Source of the DNA: Pseudomonas syringae KCTC 12500
Lineage (GTDB): Bacteria; Pseudomonadota; Gammaproteobacteria; Pseudomonadales; Pseudomonadaceae
Length of the DNA: 64,000 bases
Assembly: GCF_000507185.2 (NCBI RefSeq)
Contig: NZ_AYTM02000002.1
Span: forward strand, 5,949,068 to 6,013,067
Reading direction: 5' to 3'
Shown: positions 52,116-60,056 of the stretch, piece by piece
Position numbering within the stretch: position 1 is the first letter of the stretch
Layout: each line of letters begins with the position of its first letter
The notes under the pieces: generated by a model
Databases searched by the model: none
Told to the model about the DNA's origin: nothing
Seen by the model: the letters and a program-made list of their open reading frames with translations, nothing else
Program-made: the position numbers and the translations under genes

Positions 52116-55100
52116 CAGTTCTCTTCTATGTCCAGGAGCAGGTCTTCCAGCGCCTGCTGATACTCGCCAGGCTCCTGCCAGAGGCCGCGCTGCTGGGCTT
52201 CGAGCATGCGCTCGGTCATGTCGCGCAGCGCATCGGGGTTGTGCTGGGCGATGAAATCGCGAGTCGCCGGGTCCAGCAGATAGGCGTCGGCGAGCAGCGC
52301 GTACTGGTGATCATCGATCAGCTCGGTGGTCGCGTCGAACGCGAACAGGAAATCCACGGTCGCGGCCATCTCGAAAGCACCTTTGTAACCATGGCGCTTG
52401 GCCCCTTCGATCCATTTCGGATTCGCTGCGCGCGAGCGTATCACCCGGTTCAGCTCTTCCTTGAGGGTGCGGATTTTCGGCAGGTCGGGCTGGCTATGAT
52501 CGCCATGGTAACTGGCGGTCTTCTGCCCGCTGAGGGTTTCAGAAGCGGCGAGCATGCCGCCCTGAAACTGGTAGTAGTCATTTGAGTCGAGCAGGTCGTG
52601 CTCGCGATTGTCCTGATTCTGCAGCACCGCCTGCACCTGAGAAAGCCGCTGGGCAAAGCGCTGGCGCGCGGGCGTACCTTCATCGGCAGCGCCATAGGCG
52701 TAACCACCCCAATTGAGGTAAACCTCGGCAAGGTCGTCGCGGCTCTGCCACAGACGGCCATCGATAGCGCCCTGCACGCCAGCGCCGTAGGCACCGGGTT
52801 TGGCACCAAATATCCGCCAACCAGCCTGACGCGCCGCCTCCTCTTCATTCAGGCCTTCTGCGATGAAGCCTTGCCGTTCTTCACGGACCCTGGCCGCCAG
52901 CGGGTTCATGTCGTCGGGCTCGTCAAGCGCCGCGACGGCCTGCACCGCAGCGTCGAACAGCTTGATAAGGTTGGCGAAAGCGTCGCGGAAGAAACCGGAG
53001 ACCCGCAGTGTCACGTCCACTCGTGGGCGGTCGAGCAGGCTGATCGGCAGAATCTCGAAGTCATCGACCCGCTGACTGCCCGTCGCCCATACCGGACGCA
53101 CGCCCATCAGCGCCATGGCCTGGGCGATGTCGTCACCGCCGGTACGCATGGTCGCCGTGCCCCACACCGACAGGCCCAACTGGCGCAGGTGATCGCCATG
53201 GTCCTGCAGGTGTCGTTCCAGCAACAGGTTGGCGGACTGGAAGCCGATTCGCCAGGCCGTGGTGGTCGGCAGGTTGCGCACATCCACGGTAAAAAAGTTG
53301 CGGCCAGTGGGCAGCACATCCAGGCGTCCCCGGCTCGGCGCGCCGCTGGGGCCTGCCGGCACGAAATGACCACTCAGCGCGTCAAGCATGCCCTGCATTT
53401 CGCCGGGGCCGCAGGCATCCAGACGCGGCGCGACGACGTCACGCAGGCTGTCGAGAATCTGGGCCAGATCATCGTGCGCCGGCAAGTCGGTCAACGCTTC
53501 GCCCTGCGTGACGCGTTCGATAAGGATGGCGGCGTAAAGCTCCAGCCGCTCGCGCGCGTCGCCCGCACTGCGCCAAGGGTCGCTGCTCAAGGCCTGCAAC
53601 GCAGCGGGGCGCGGGCCGATCCAGGGTTCGGCCAGCTCGCAGTTCAGCGGGTCGAAGTCCAGCTCGAACGCCTTGCTCAACGCGCGCAACAGGCTGGACT
53701 GCGCGCCACGCCCGTCACCACGCGGAATACGCAGCAGCGCCAGCAAAGTGTCGATGCGCAGACGGCCTTGTGGCGACTGACCGAAAATATGCAGGCCATC
53801 GCGAATCTGCGATTCCTTCAGATCACACAGGTAAGTGTCCAGACGTGGCAGCCAGAGCGCCGCGTCGGCATCGCTGTCGAGGTTCTCGCCCAGCGCCAGT
53901 TCGCGGTCGATATGGGTTTCACGGACCAGTTCGAGAATGTCACGCTGCAGCTCGCGCGCGCGGCGCGGATCGAGCATTTGCGCTTCATAGAATTCGTCGG
54001 CGAGCAGTTCCAGATTACGCAACGGGCCGTAGGTCTCCGCGCGGGTCAGCGGCGGCATCAAGTGATCGATGATGACCGCCTGAGTGCGCCGTTTGGCCTG
54101 TGCGCCCTCGCCCGGGTCGTTGACGATGAACGGATAGATGTTCGGCATAGCGCCCAGCACCGCGTCCGGCCAGCAGGTTCGCGACAACCCCACGCCCTTG
54201 CCCGGCAGCCACTCGAGGTTGCCGTGCTTGCCGACATGCACCACCGCATGCGCGCCGTAGGCCTTGCGCAGCCAGAAGTAGAACGCCAGGTAGCCATGGG
54301 GTGGAACCAGATCCGGGTCGTGATACACCGCGCTCGGGTCGACCTGATAACCCCGTGCCGGTTGAATGCCGATGAACGTGAGGCCAAAGCGCAGTCCGGC
54401 GATCATCATCCGGCCGCTGCGAAACATCGGGTCGGTGTCCGGCGTGCCCCAACGGGCATTCACCGCATCGCGATTTTCCTGCGGCAGTTCGTTGAACGCC
54501 GCCAGGTATTCCTCCAGCGCCATGCTCTGGTGACACGGGCGCTGGTCGATACTGTCCAGATCATTGGTCACGCCGCCCAGCAGTTGCTGGATCAGTTCGG
54601 TGCCAGTGTCCGGCAACGGTGCCAGCGGATAGCCCTCGGCCTGCATGGCGCGCAGAATATTCAGCGCCGCAGCAGGGGTATCGAGCCCCACACCATTGCC
54701 GATCCTTCCGTCGCGAGTCGGGTAGTTGGCGAGAATCAGCGCCACGCGCTTTTCGCCATTGGGCAGGCGCGCAAGTTCGATCCAGCGCCGCGCCAGTTCC
54801 GCGACGAAATCCATCCGGTCCGGCTGGGCACGGTAGCAGACCACGTCCGACTGGCTGCGCTCACTGCGCCAGGCCAGGTCCTTGAAGCTGATCGGCCGGC
54901 TGATAATGCGTCCATCCAGCTCCGGCAAGGCAATGTGCATCGCCAGATCACGAGCGCCAAGGCCCTGTTCGCTGGCCTGCCAGGCAGGCTCGTTGTCCTG
55001 CGCGCAGATGGCCTGAATGACCGGTACGTTGCGCCGGAACGGACGCAGATGCGGCGCTTCCGGACTCGACTGAGCAAAACCGGTGGTATTGAGGATCAGC

Positions 55101-55879
55101 TCGGTTTCAGCCTCATCCAGCCAGTCCTCCACCTGAGTGAAACAGCCGGGTTCCTTGAGGCTGGCCACAGCAATGGGCAGCGGGTTGATGCCTTGCGCCT
55201 GCAAGCGCACACAGAACTCGTCGATGAAACCGGTATTGGCGGCCTGCAGGTGCGAGCGATAGAACAGCAGCGCCACCACTGGCTGCTCGGCAAGCCAGTC
55301 TGCCTGCCAATCGGCAAGCTGCGCGCTTGCCAGGCGAGGATGGTAGATGGCTGTGCGCGGCAACGGCGCGGGCTCGACCCAGGAATAATCGCGGTCCAGC
55401 CAGCGACTGGCCATGCAGTTGTACAACTGCAGCGCGTTCTGCAGGCCACCCTGACGCAGAAACTGCCAGAGTCGGTCGCGTTCCACGGCAGGCACGGTGC
55501 TCAGATCACTCAGTTCCGGATCAGGACGGTCATCACCGGGCACCAGAATGACCTGAACGCCGCGTGCCGCGAGCTCCATCAGCCGCTCGACGCCGTAGCG
55601 CCAGTAGCCAATACCGCCGTGCAGAGAAATCAGAATGACCTTTGCGTGACGCAGCACTTCATCGACGTACAGGTCGACAGAGGCGTGATTCTGGACCTGC
55701 ATCGGGTTGGCCAGACGCAGGCTGGGGTAGTCGTCGGGGAGCTGCCGGGCGGCTTCGGCCAGCAGCGCCAGGCTGGAGTCGCCGCTGCAGAGAATCACCA
55801 GCTCGGCCGGGGTCTGGCCCAGATCGGCAATATTGTCGTCAGGTACGAAACCGCCGGGCTGGGTTCTCAGTAAATGCAT
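52115..55879 (-). CDS. cobN: Cobaltochelatase large subunit CobN
   Basis: 1254 aa, the usual size. It binds hydrogenobyrinic acid a,c-diamide and inserts Co2+ in the aerobic cobalamin route, driven by the ATPase encoded next. CobN/BchH-family segments are visible: VVHVGKHGNLEWLPGKGVGLS near residue 545 with the conserved His/Glu, NIYPFIVNDPGEGAQAKRR, and the late ALMGVRPVWATGSQRVDDFEILP and MNPLAARVREER. It starts three bases after the cobW stop, and its own stop overlaps the chlI start. No frameshift seen across its 3.8 kb. Confidence 0.96.
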   Translation of the reverse strand: MHLLRTQPGGFVPDDNIADLGQTPAELVILCSGDSSLALLAEAARQLPDDYPSLRLANPMQVQNHASVDLYVDEVLRHAKVILISLHGGIGYWRYGVERLMELAARGVQVILVPGDDRPDPELSDLSTVPAVERDRLWQFLRQGGLQNALQLYNCMASRWLDRDYSWVEPAPLPRTAIYHPRLASAQLADWQADWLAEQPVVALLFYRSHLQAANTGFIDEFCVRLQAQGINPLPIAVASLKEPGCFTQVEDWLDEAETELILNTTGFAQSSPEAPHLRPFRRNVPVIQAICAQDNEPAWQASEQGLGARDLAMHIALPELDGRIISRPISFKDLAWRSERSQSDVVCYRAQPDRMDFVAELARRWIELARLPNGEKRVALILANYPTRDGRIGNGVGLDTPAAALNILRAMQAEGYPLAPLPDTGTELIQQLLGGVTNDLDSIDQRPCHQSMALEEYLAAFNELPQENRDAVNARWGTPDTDPMFRSGRMMIAGLRFGLTFIGIQPARGYQVDPSAVYHDPDLVPPHGYLAFYFWLRKAYGAHAVVHVGKHGNLEWLPGKGVGLSRTCWPDAVLGAMPNIYPFIVNDPGEGAQAKRRTQAVIIDHLMPPLTRAETYGPLRNLELLADEFYEAQMLDPRRARELQRDILELVRETHIDRELALGENLDSDADAALWLPRLDTYLCDLKESQIRDGLHIFGQSPQGRLRIDTLLALLRIPRGDGRGAQSSLLRALSKAFELDFDPLNCELAEPWIGPRPAALQALSSDPWRSAGDARERLELYAAILIERVTQGEALTDLPAHDDLAQILDSLRDVVAPRLDACGPGEMQGMLDALSGHFVPAGPSGAPSRGRLDVLPTGRNFFTVDVRNLPTTTAWRIGFQSANLLLERHLQDHGDHLRQLGLSVWGTATMRTGGDDIAQAMALMGVRPVWATGSQRVDDFEILPISLLDRPRVDVTLRVSGFFRDAFANLIKLFDAAVQAVAALDEPDDMNPLAARVREERQGFIAEGLNEEEAARQAGWRIFGAKPGAYGAGVQGAIDGRLWQSRDDLAEVYLNWGGYAYGAADEGTPARQRFAQRLSQVQAVLQNQDNREHDLLDSNDYYQFQGGMLAASETLSGQKTASYHGDHSQPDLPKIRTLKEELNRVIRSRAANPKWIEGAKRHGYKGAFEMAATVDFLFAFDATTELIDDHQYALLADAYLLDPATRDFIAQHNPDALRDMTERMLEAQQRGLWQEPGEYQQALEDLLLDIEEN

Positions 55880-55882
55880 GGG

Positions 55883-56947
55883 TCAGCCGACAATCGCAGC
55901 ATTGAGTTGCGCTTGCAGGGCTGCGGCATCCAGCTCCTGACCAATCAGCACCAGGTGCGTGGCACGCTCTTCATCGGCACGCCAGGCGCGGTCGAAGTGC
56001 TTGTCGAAACGAGTCCCGACACCTTGAATCAGCAGGCGCATCGGCTTGCCGGGAATGGCCGCGAAGCCCTTCACACGCAGAATGCCGTGCTGCACCACCA
56101 GTTGATTCAGTGCATCGAGCAGGACTTTCTCATCGGCTTGCGGCAGCTTCAGGGAAATCGAATCGAACGCGTCGTGATCGTGGTCATCATGATCGTCATC
56201 GTCGTGGTGATCATGGTGGGTCTTGCGAGCATCGATATGCAGTTCGGACTCGGCACCGACACCCAGCAGCACGCTGATCGGCAGGCGACCACTGCTGGCT
56301 TCGATCACCTTGACCGCAGGCGGCAGCTCCTCGGCAACTTCGGCACGCACTGTCGCCAGACCTTCGGCGTCGATCATGTCGGCCTTGTTGAGGATCACCA
56401 GATCGGCGCTGGCCAGCTGATCGGCAAACAGTTCGTGCAGGGGCGACTCATGATCCAGGTTGGGATCGAGTTTGCGCTGCGCATCGACTTGATCCGGGAA
56501 GGCAGCGAAAGTACCGGCCAGTACCGCCGGGCTGTCGACCACCGTGATCACCGCATCGACCGTGCAGGCGTTGCGGATTTCCGGCCATTGAAAAGCCTGG
56601 ACCAGCGGCTTGGGCAGCGCCAGACCCGAGGTTTCGATCAGGATATGGTCGAGGTCACCACGGCGCGCGACCAGTTCGCGCATGACCGGGAAGAACTCTT
56701 CCTGCACGGTGCAGCACAGGCAGCCATTGGCCAGTTCGTACACTCGGCCGTTGGCTTCTTCTTCGGTGCAGCCGATCGTGCACTGCTTGAGGATTTCTCC
56801 GTCGATGCCTAGCTCGCCGAACTCATTGACGATGACCGCAATGCGCCGCCCTTCGGCGTTGTCGAGCATGTGCCGCAACAGGGTGGTCTTGCCCGAGCCG
56901 AGGAAGCCGGTGACGATGGTGACGGGAAGCTTGGCCAGTGTTTTCAT
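55883..56947 (-). CDS. cobW: Cobalamin-associated GTPase CobW (His-rich)
   Basis: 354 aa COG0523 GTPase. Walker A is VTGFLGSGKTTLLRHM near residue 12, the metal-binding CxCC is in ANGCLCCTVQEE near residue 75, and the guanine-specificity NKAD is in LVILNKADMID near residue 187. A His/Asp-rich linker (KTHHDHHDDDDHDDHDHD) near residue 245 lies between the two domains. CobW is thought to deliver Co2+ to the chelatase. ATG 56947 is used; the frame continues upstream but would run into the riboswitch. It heads the left-going operon cobW-cobN-chlI/D and is controlled by the cobalamin riboswitch upstream. Confidence 0.93.
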   Translation of the reverse strand: MKTLAKLPVTIVTGFLGSGKTTLLRHMLDNAEGRRIAVIVNEFGELGIDGEILKQCTIGCTEEEANGRVYELANGCLCCTVQEEFFPVMRELVARRGDLDHILIETSGLALPKPLVQAFQWPEIRNACTVDAVITVVDSPAVLAGTFAAFPDQVDAQRKLDPNLDHESPLHELFADQLASADLVILNKADMIDAEGLATVRAEVAEELPPAVKVIEASSGRLPISVLLGVGAESELHIDARKTHHDHHDDDDHDDHDHDAFDSISLKLPQADEKVLLDALNQLVVQHGILRVKGFAAIPGKPMRLLIQGVGTRFDKHFDRAWRADEERATHLVLIGQELDAAALQAQLNAAIVG

Positions 56948-57078
56948 CAGGTGCCCTTTGGCAATGCGGCGGGCAAACAGGACGAGAGCCGCATGCAGGA
57001 CACGCAGATCGGATCGCCACCGGATCACCCCGCCCGGTTGTAGTGAGAATTCTCCAGGACCGCAGCACGTGTGGCCCG

Positions 57079-57276
57079 TTCGAGGCAGGTCTCCTGGCTC
57101 ACGGCGGCGTGCGGCAGACAATGAATAATGTGCCGACACGCATTCATCGCGCCTTCCCGCCGCAGCAGTGGCTGTGCAATGAACATGACCGTTTACAGTT
57201 GCGGGGGCAGCTGCGGCATGTACCGCATTCCCGTCTTAGCTCCACTGGGTGATGTTTTACCCGGGGAGAACCTCGA
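57079..57276 (-). promoter_or_regulatory. Cobalamin riboswitch upstream of cobW
   Basis: On the minus strand it holds the conserved core GCTGCCCCCGCAACTGTAA (near 57214-57196), the preceding AAGACGGGAATGCGG segment, and the B12 box AGCCAGGAGACCTGCCTCGA (57100-57081). The order and spacing match the family. A downstream gap of about 130 bases to the cobW ATG would hold the expression platform; I saw no strong terminator there, so repression may be at translation. The 5' boundary is approximate. Confidence 0.88.
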
Positions 57277-57283
57277 ACCAGGG

Positions 57284-57426
57284 TGTGTAAAAACGTCACG
57301 AGCGAAGGCAAGACAAGGCAAAAACAGGCGAAAACGGCCGGGGTCGCGACCGACTCTAGGTGTTCTAAATGAGCATTTTTCGCCTGTTTTTAACGCAGTA
57401 TTGCCAAGCGCAGTAGTTTTTACACA
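57284..57426. repeat. MITE-like foldback element
   Basis: 143 bases with ends TGTGTAAAAAC (57284-57294) and GTTTTTACACA (57416-57426) as 11-bp inverted repeats, and a second inner pair AAAAACAGGCGAAAA (57320-57334) / TTTTCGCCTGTTTTT (57377-57391). Between them the two arms are also partly complementary (GGCAA/TTGCC), so the whole can fold into one long hairpin. A possible 5-bp flanking repeat GAACC lies at 57275-57279 and just after the right end (57432-57436). It has no ORF. I recall such sequences being repeated in P. syringae genomes. Confidence 0.7.
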
Positions 57427-57514
57427 GCTTGGAACCGGCAAGGCTACGCAGTGACTGCAGACAGGTCAATCGTTCAGATTGACGCTGCCCCGCCGCCCAT
57501 GGTCTCCTGTGCGC

Positions 57515-57708
57515 CTTGTTTCGGGTGCCCCTCACGGGGTGAAACGGGAAACCGGTGCGCTCGCGTTGTCGAGCAAGTCCGGTGCTGCCCCCGCAACGGT
57601 AAGCGAGAGTAGGTCTGATCCACTGTGCCGCTGGCATGGGAAGGTGACCTTGCAGGCTTTGACGCACTGACGTCCTGGTCCCTCGCGAGCCCGGAGACCG
57701 GCCCGATA
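57515..57708 (+). promoter_or_regulatory. Cobalamin riboswitch upstream of cbtB
   Basis: Plus strand: CGGGTGCCCCTCACGGGGTG (57522-57541), GAAACGGGAAACCGGTGCG (57541-57559), the conserved core GGTGCTGCCCCCGCAACGGT (57581-57600), and the B12 box GCGAGCCCGGAGACCGGCCC (57685-57704). Complete match in order. It is followed by a terminator hairpin. Controls cbtB-cbtA-cobE-cobM. Confidence 0.92.
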
Positions 57709-57748
57709 TGCTTGCAATGACAAACCCGCGGTGGGCGGGCGCAGTTGA

Positions 57749-57778
57749 AACCTCCGGCGTCTGCCGGCAGGTTCTTTT
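57749..57778 (+). terminator. Expression-platform terminator of the cbtB riboswitch
   Basis: AACCTCCGGC (57749-57758), loop GTCT, GCCGG (57763-57767), bulged C, AGGTT (57769-57773), then TTCTTTT-like tail. It lies between the B12 box and cbtB, so B12 binding probably causes premature termination. Confidence 0.65.
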
Positions 57779-57819
57779 GCGCGTGGCCCACTTGCCGATT
57801 ACCAACAAGAGGGAACGCC

Positions 57820-58002
57820 ATGTCGACCATCAGCAGCCACGCCGCCGCGCCCAGCTCCACACGCACTCAACGCCTGACAGCCGCCATCAGCGCTGCGCTT
57901 CTCGGCGCCTGCCTGGTGTATTTCGCCGGTTTCTCGCACATCGCGGCCGTGCACAACGCGGCACACGATACCCGTCACAGCGCTGCCTTTCCTTGCCATT
58001 GA
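57820..58002 (+). CDS. cbtB: Cobalt transporter subunit CbtB
   Basis: 60 aa, one membrane helix near residues 22-42 (AAISAALLGACLVYFAGFSH) followed by a His-rich C-terminus HNAAHDTRHSAAFPCH that can bind cobalt. This is the CbtB layout. ATG 57820 has AGAGGGAA upstream. The next gene is cbtA, and the pair is a B12-regulated cobalt uptake system found in proteobacteria lacking CbiMNQO. Confidence 0.9.
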   Translation: MSTISSHAAAPSSTRTQRLTAAISAALLGACLVYFAGFSHIAAVHNAAHDTRHSAAFPCH

Positions 58003-58012
58003 GGGCCTCACA

Positions 58013-58735
58013 ATGTTCAAGCGAATCGCCTACACCGCAGGTTTCACCGGCCTGCTCGCCGCCCTGTTGCTGACGCTGCTGCAAAGCCTGTGGGTGGTGC
58101 CGCTGATCCAGCAGGCCGAGACCTACGAAAACGCACCTGCCGAGCAACTGCATCAGCACGCGGAGGGCGCGATGGCCGAACACAGCCATGCCCATGACGA
58201 AGCGGCCTGGGAGCCCGAAAACGGCTGGCAGCGTGTGCTGTCCACCACTGGCGGTAACCTGGTGGTCGCGGTGGGCTTCGCCCTGATGCTTGCCGGGCTT
58301 TACACCCTGCGGGCGCCGGGGCGCACCGTGCAAGGCGCATGGTGGGGGCTGGCCGGTTTTGCCGTGTTCGTGCTGGCCCCGACCCTTGGGCTGCCACCCG
58401 AACTGCCAGGCACAGCCGCCGCCGAGCTGAGTCAGCGGCAACTGTGGTGGCTCGGCGCTGCCGCGTCGACTGCCGCCGGGCTGGCCTTGCTGGTGTTCGG
58501 TCAGAACTGGCTGCTCAAAGCGCTGGGTGTGGCGATTCTGCTGGTCCCGCATGTGCTTGGCGCGCCACAGCCGCTGGTCCATGAAAGCCTGGCTCCCGAA
58601 GCTCTGGAATCGCAGTTCATGATTGCCTCGCTGCTGACCAACGCGCTGTTCTGGGTCGCGCTGGGGTTGATCAGTGCCTGGCTGTTCCGCAGAAACGACG
58701 TGCACACCGCCAATGTCGACCTGCATCAGGCCTGA
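58013..58735 (+). CDS. cbtA: Cobalt transporter CbtA
   Basis: 240 aa inner-membrane protein with about five or six helices (clear at 7-28, 82-100, 108-127, 145-163, 170-186 and 205-225). A His-rich loop after the first helix (HQHAEGAMAEHSHAHDEAA) probably captures Co2+. It lies ten bases after cbtB and overlaps cobE by 20 bases. Controlled by the cobalamin riboswitch. Confidence 0.9.
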   Translation: MFKRIAYTAGFTGLLAALLLTLLQSLWVVPLIQQAETYENAPAEQLHQHAEGAMAEHSHAHDEAAWEPENGWQRVLSTTGGNLVVAVGFALMLAGLYTLRAPGRTVQGAWWGLAGFAVFVLAPTLGLPPELPGTAAAELSQRQLWWLGAAASTAAGLALLVFGQNWLLKALGVAILLVPHVLGAPQPLVHESLAPEALESQFMIASLLTNALFWVALGLISAWLFRRNDVHTANVDLHQA

Positions 58736-59162
58736 TCCAGCGACCCTTCAACCCGGCGCACCTCTGGTTGCCGGGCTGGGCTGTCGGCGCGGCTGCTCGG
58801 CTGCGCTGTTGCGCGATCTGCTCGAGCAGAGCCTGCAGGCACTTGAGCTGGACATTGGCCGGGTGACCGCGCTGGCGTCCATCGACCTGAAAGAAACCGA
58901 GCCCGGCCTGCTTGAGCTGGCCGGGCAACTGGCTGTGCCACTGGTGTGCTTCAACGCCGCGCAACTGGTGGCGTGGGAACAGCACCTCACGCACCGTTCT
59001 GCGCAGGTGTTCCAGAACACGGGCTGTCATGGCGTCGCCGAGGGCTCGGCCCTGGCACTGGCGGCGCAACTGGGCGACGGTACGGCCACCCTGCTGATCG
59101 AACGGCAGAAAAGCGCGCAGGCCACATTTGCCTTGGCAATCAGCCCTGCGCACAGCGGATAA
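58716..59162 (+). CDS. cobE: Cobalamin biosynthesis protein CobE (CbiG C-terminal domain)
   Basis: 148 aa from ATG 58716; start uncertain since the ribosome site is weak. Homology features: VAGLGCRRGCSAALLRDLLEQSL near residue 20, LASIDLKETEPGLLELA and VFQNTGCHGVAEGSALALA, which match the CbiG C-terminal domain. In the aerobic route CobE is thought to help acyl-group removal from precorrin intermediates. Followed by cobM after 32 bases. Confidence 0.85.
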   Translation, partial: STCIRPDPATLQPGAPLVAGLGCRRGCSAALLRDLLEQSLQALELDIGRVTALASIDLKETEPGLLELAGQLAVPLVCFNAAQLVAWEQHLTHRSAQVFQNTGCHGVAEGSALALAAQLGDGTATLLIERQKSAQATFALAISPAHSG

Positions 59163-59194
59163 TCTCCCCGCGCTCACTCACCCCGGAGAATTCA

Positions 59195-59945
59195 TTGACT
59201 GTCTATTTTATCGGCGCAGGCCCTGGCGATCCGGAGCTGATCACCGTCAAGGGCCAACGCCTGATTCGCAGCTGCCCGGTCATTATCTACGCAGGCTCGC
59301 TGGTGCCCCTCGCCGTGCTGGAAGGTCATCAGGCCGTGCAGGTGACCAACAGCGCCGAACTGCATCTGGAGCAGATCATCGAGCTGATCACGCGCGCGCA
59401 CGCACAGGGCCAGGATGTGGCGCGCGTGCATTCCGGAGACCCGAGCCTGTATGGCGCTATCGGCGAGCAGATCCGCCATCTGCGCGAATTGGGCATTCCG
59501 TTCGAAATCATTCCGGGGGTGACCGCGGACCGCTGCCTGCGCCGCGTTGCTGGGCGTCGAGCTGACCCTGCCGGACGTTTCGCAGAGCGTGATTCTGACC
59601 CGCTATGCCGACAAGACCTCAATGCCCAGCGGCGAGGAACTGGCCAGTCTGGCCAGCCATCGGGCAACCATGGCGATTCATCTGGGGGTGAACAACCTGC
59701 AGCGGATCGTCGAGGAGCTCATGCCACATTACGGTGCCGACTGCCCGATTGCCGTGGTGCATCGCGCCAGCTGGCCGGATCAGGACTGGGCCGTTGGCAC
59801 GCTGGCAGATATTCAGGAAAAGGTACAGGCCAAGGGCTTTCGCCGTACGGCGCTGATTCTGGTCGGACGTGTACTTGCCGATGACACCTTCAGCGAGTCC
59901 TCGCTTTACCGCGCCGGGCATGCCCACCTGTTCAGGCCGGTGTAG
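59195..59945 (+). pseudogene. cobM: Precorrin-4 C11-methyltransferase cobM with a 1-nt insertion
   Basis: SAM-dependent methyltransferase adding the C-11 methyl in the aerobic cobalamin pathway. Start TTG 59195 with GGAG six bases upstream. The frame is normal for 110 codons (FIGAGPGDPELITVKG, RVHSGDPSLYGAIGEQ, IPGVTA). At 59527-59528 one extra G shifts it; ignoring it the protein continues TAACAALLGVELTLPDVSQS to the stop at 59943-59945, giving a full 249 aa. A single insertion with perfect conservation after it suggests sequence error rather than loss. The insertion is the leftmost of eight indels in the right end of the window. Confidence 0.85.
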
Positions 59946-59996
59946 TCAGTACCGCCATGGTGATCGCAGTAATGAGCGGCGACGCATGGCGTGATG

Positions 59997-60026
59997 AAAA
60001 GCGTGCCAACGCTGGGCTGGCACGCT
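59997..60026 (-). terminator. Terminator of the indolepyruvate oxidoreductase gene
   Basis: Perfect 9-bp stem AGCGTGCCA (60000-60008) / TGGCACGCT (60018-60026) with a 9-base loop. On the minus strand it ends in TTTTC. Located about 30 bases beyond the gene's stop. It also lies just after cobM. Confidence 0.75.
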
Positions 60027-60056
60027 GATCGGTATTGCCCTCCTCAGGCAGCCGCC

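Noticed and set aside
52598..55873. Plus-strand open frame of about 1090 codons opposite cobN
   Set aside because: High-GC shadow frame over CobN; no recognisable domain, composition rich in Arg/Gln/His as expected of a shadow.
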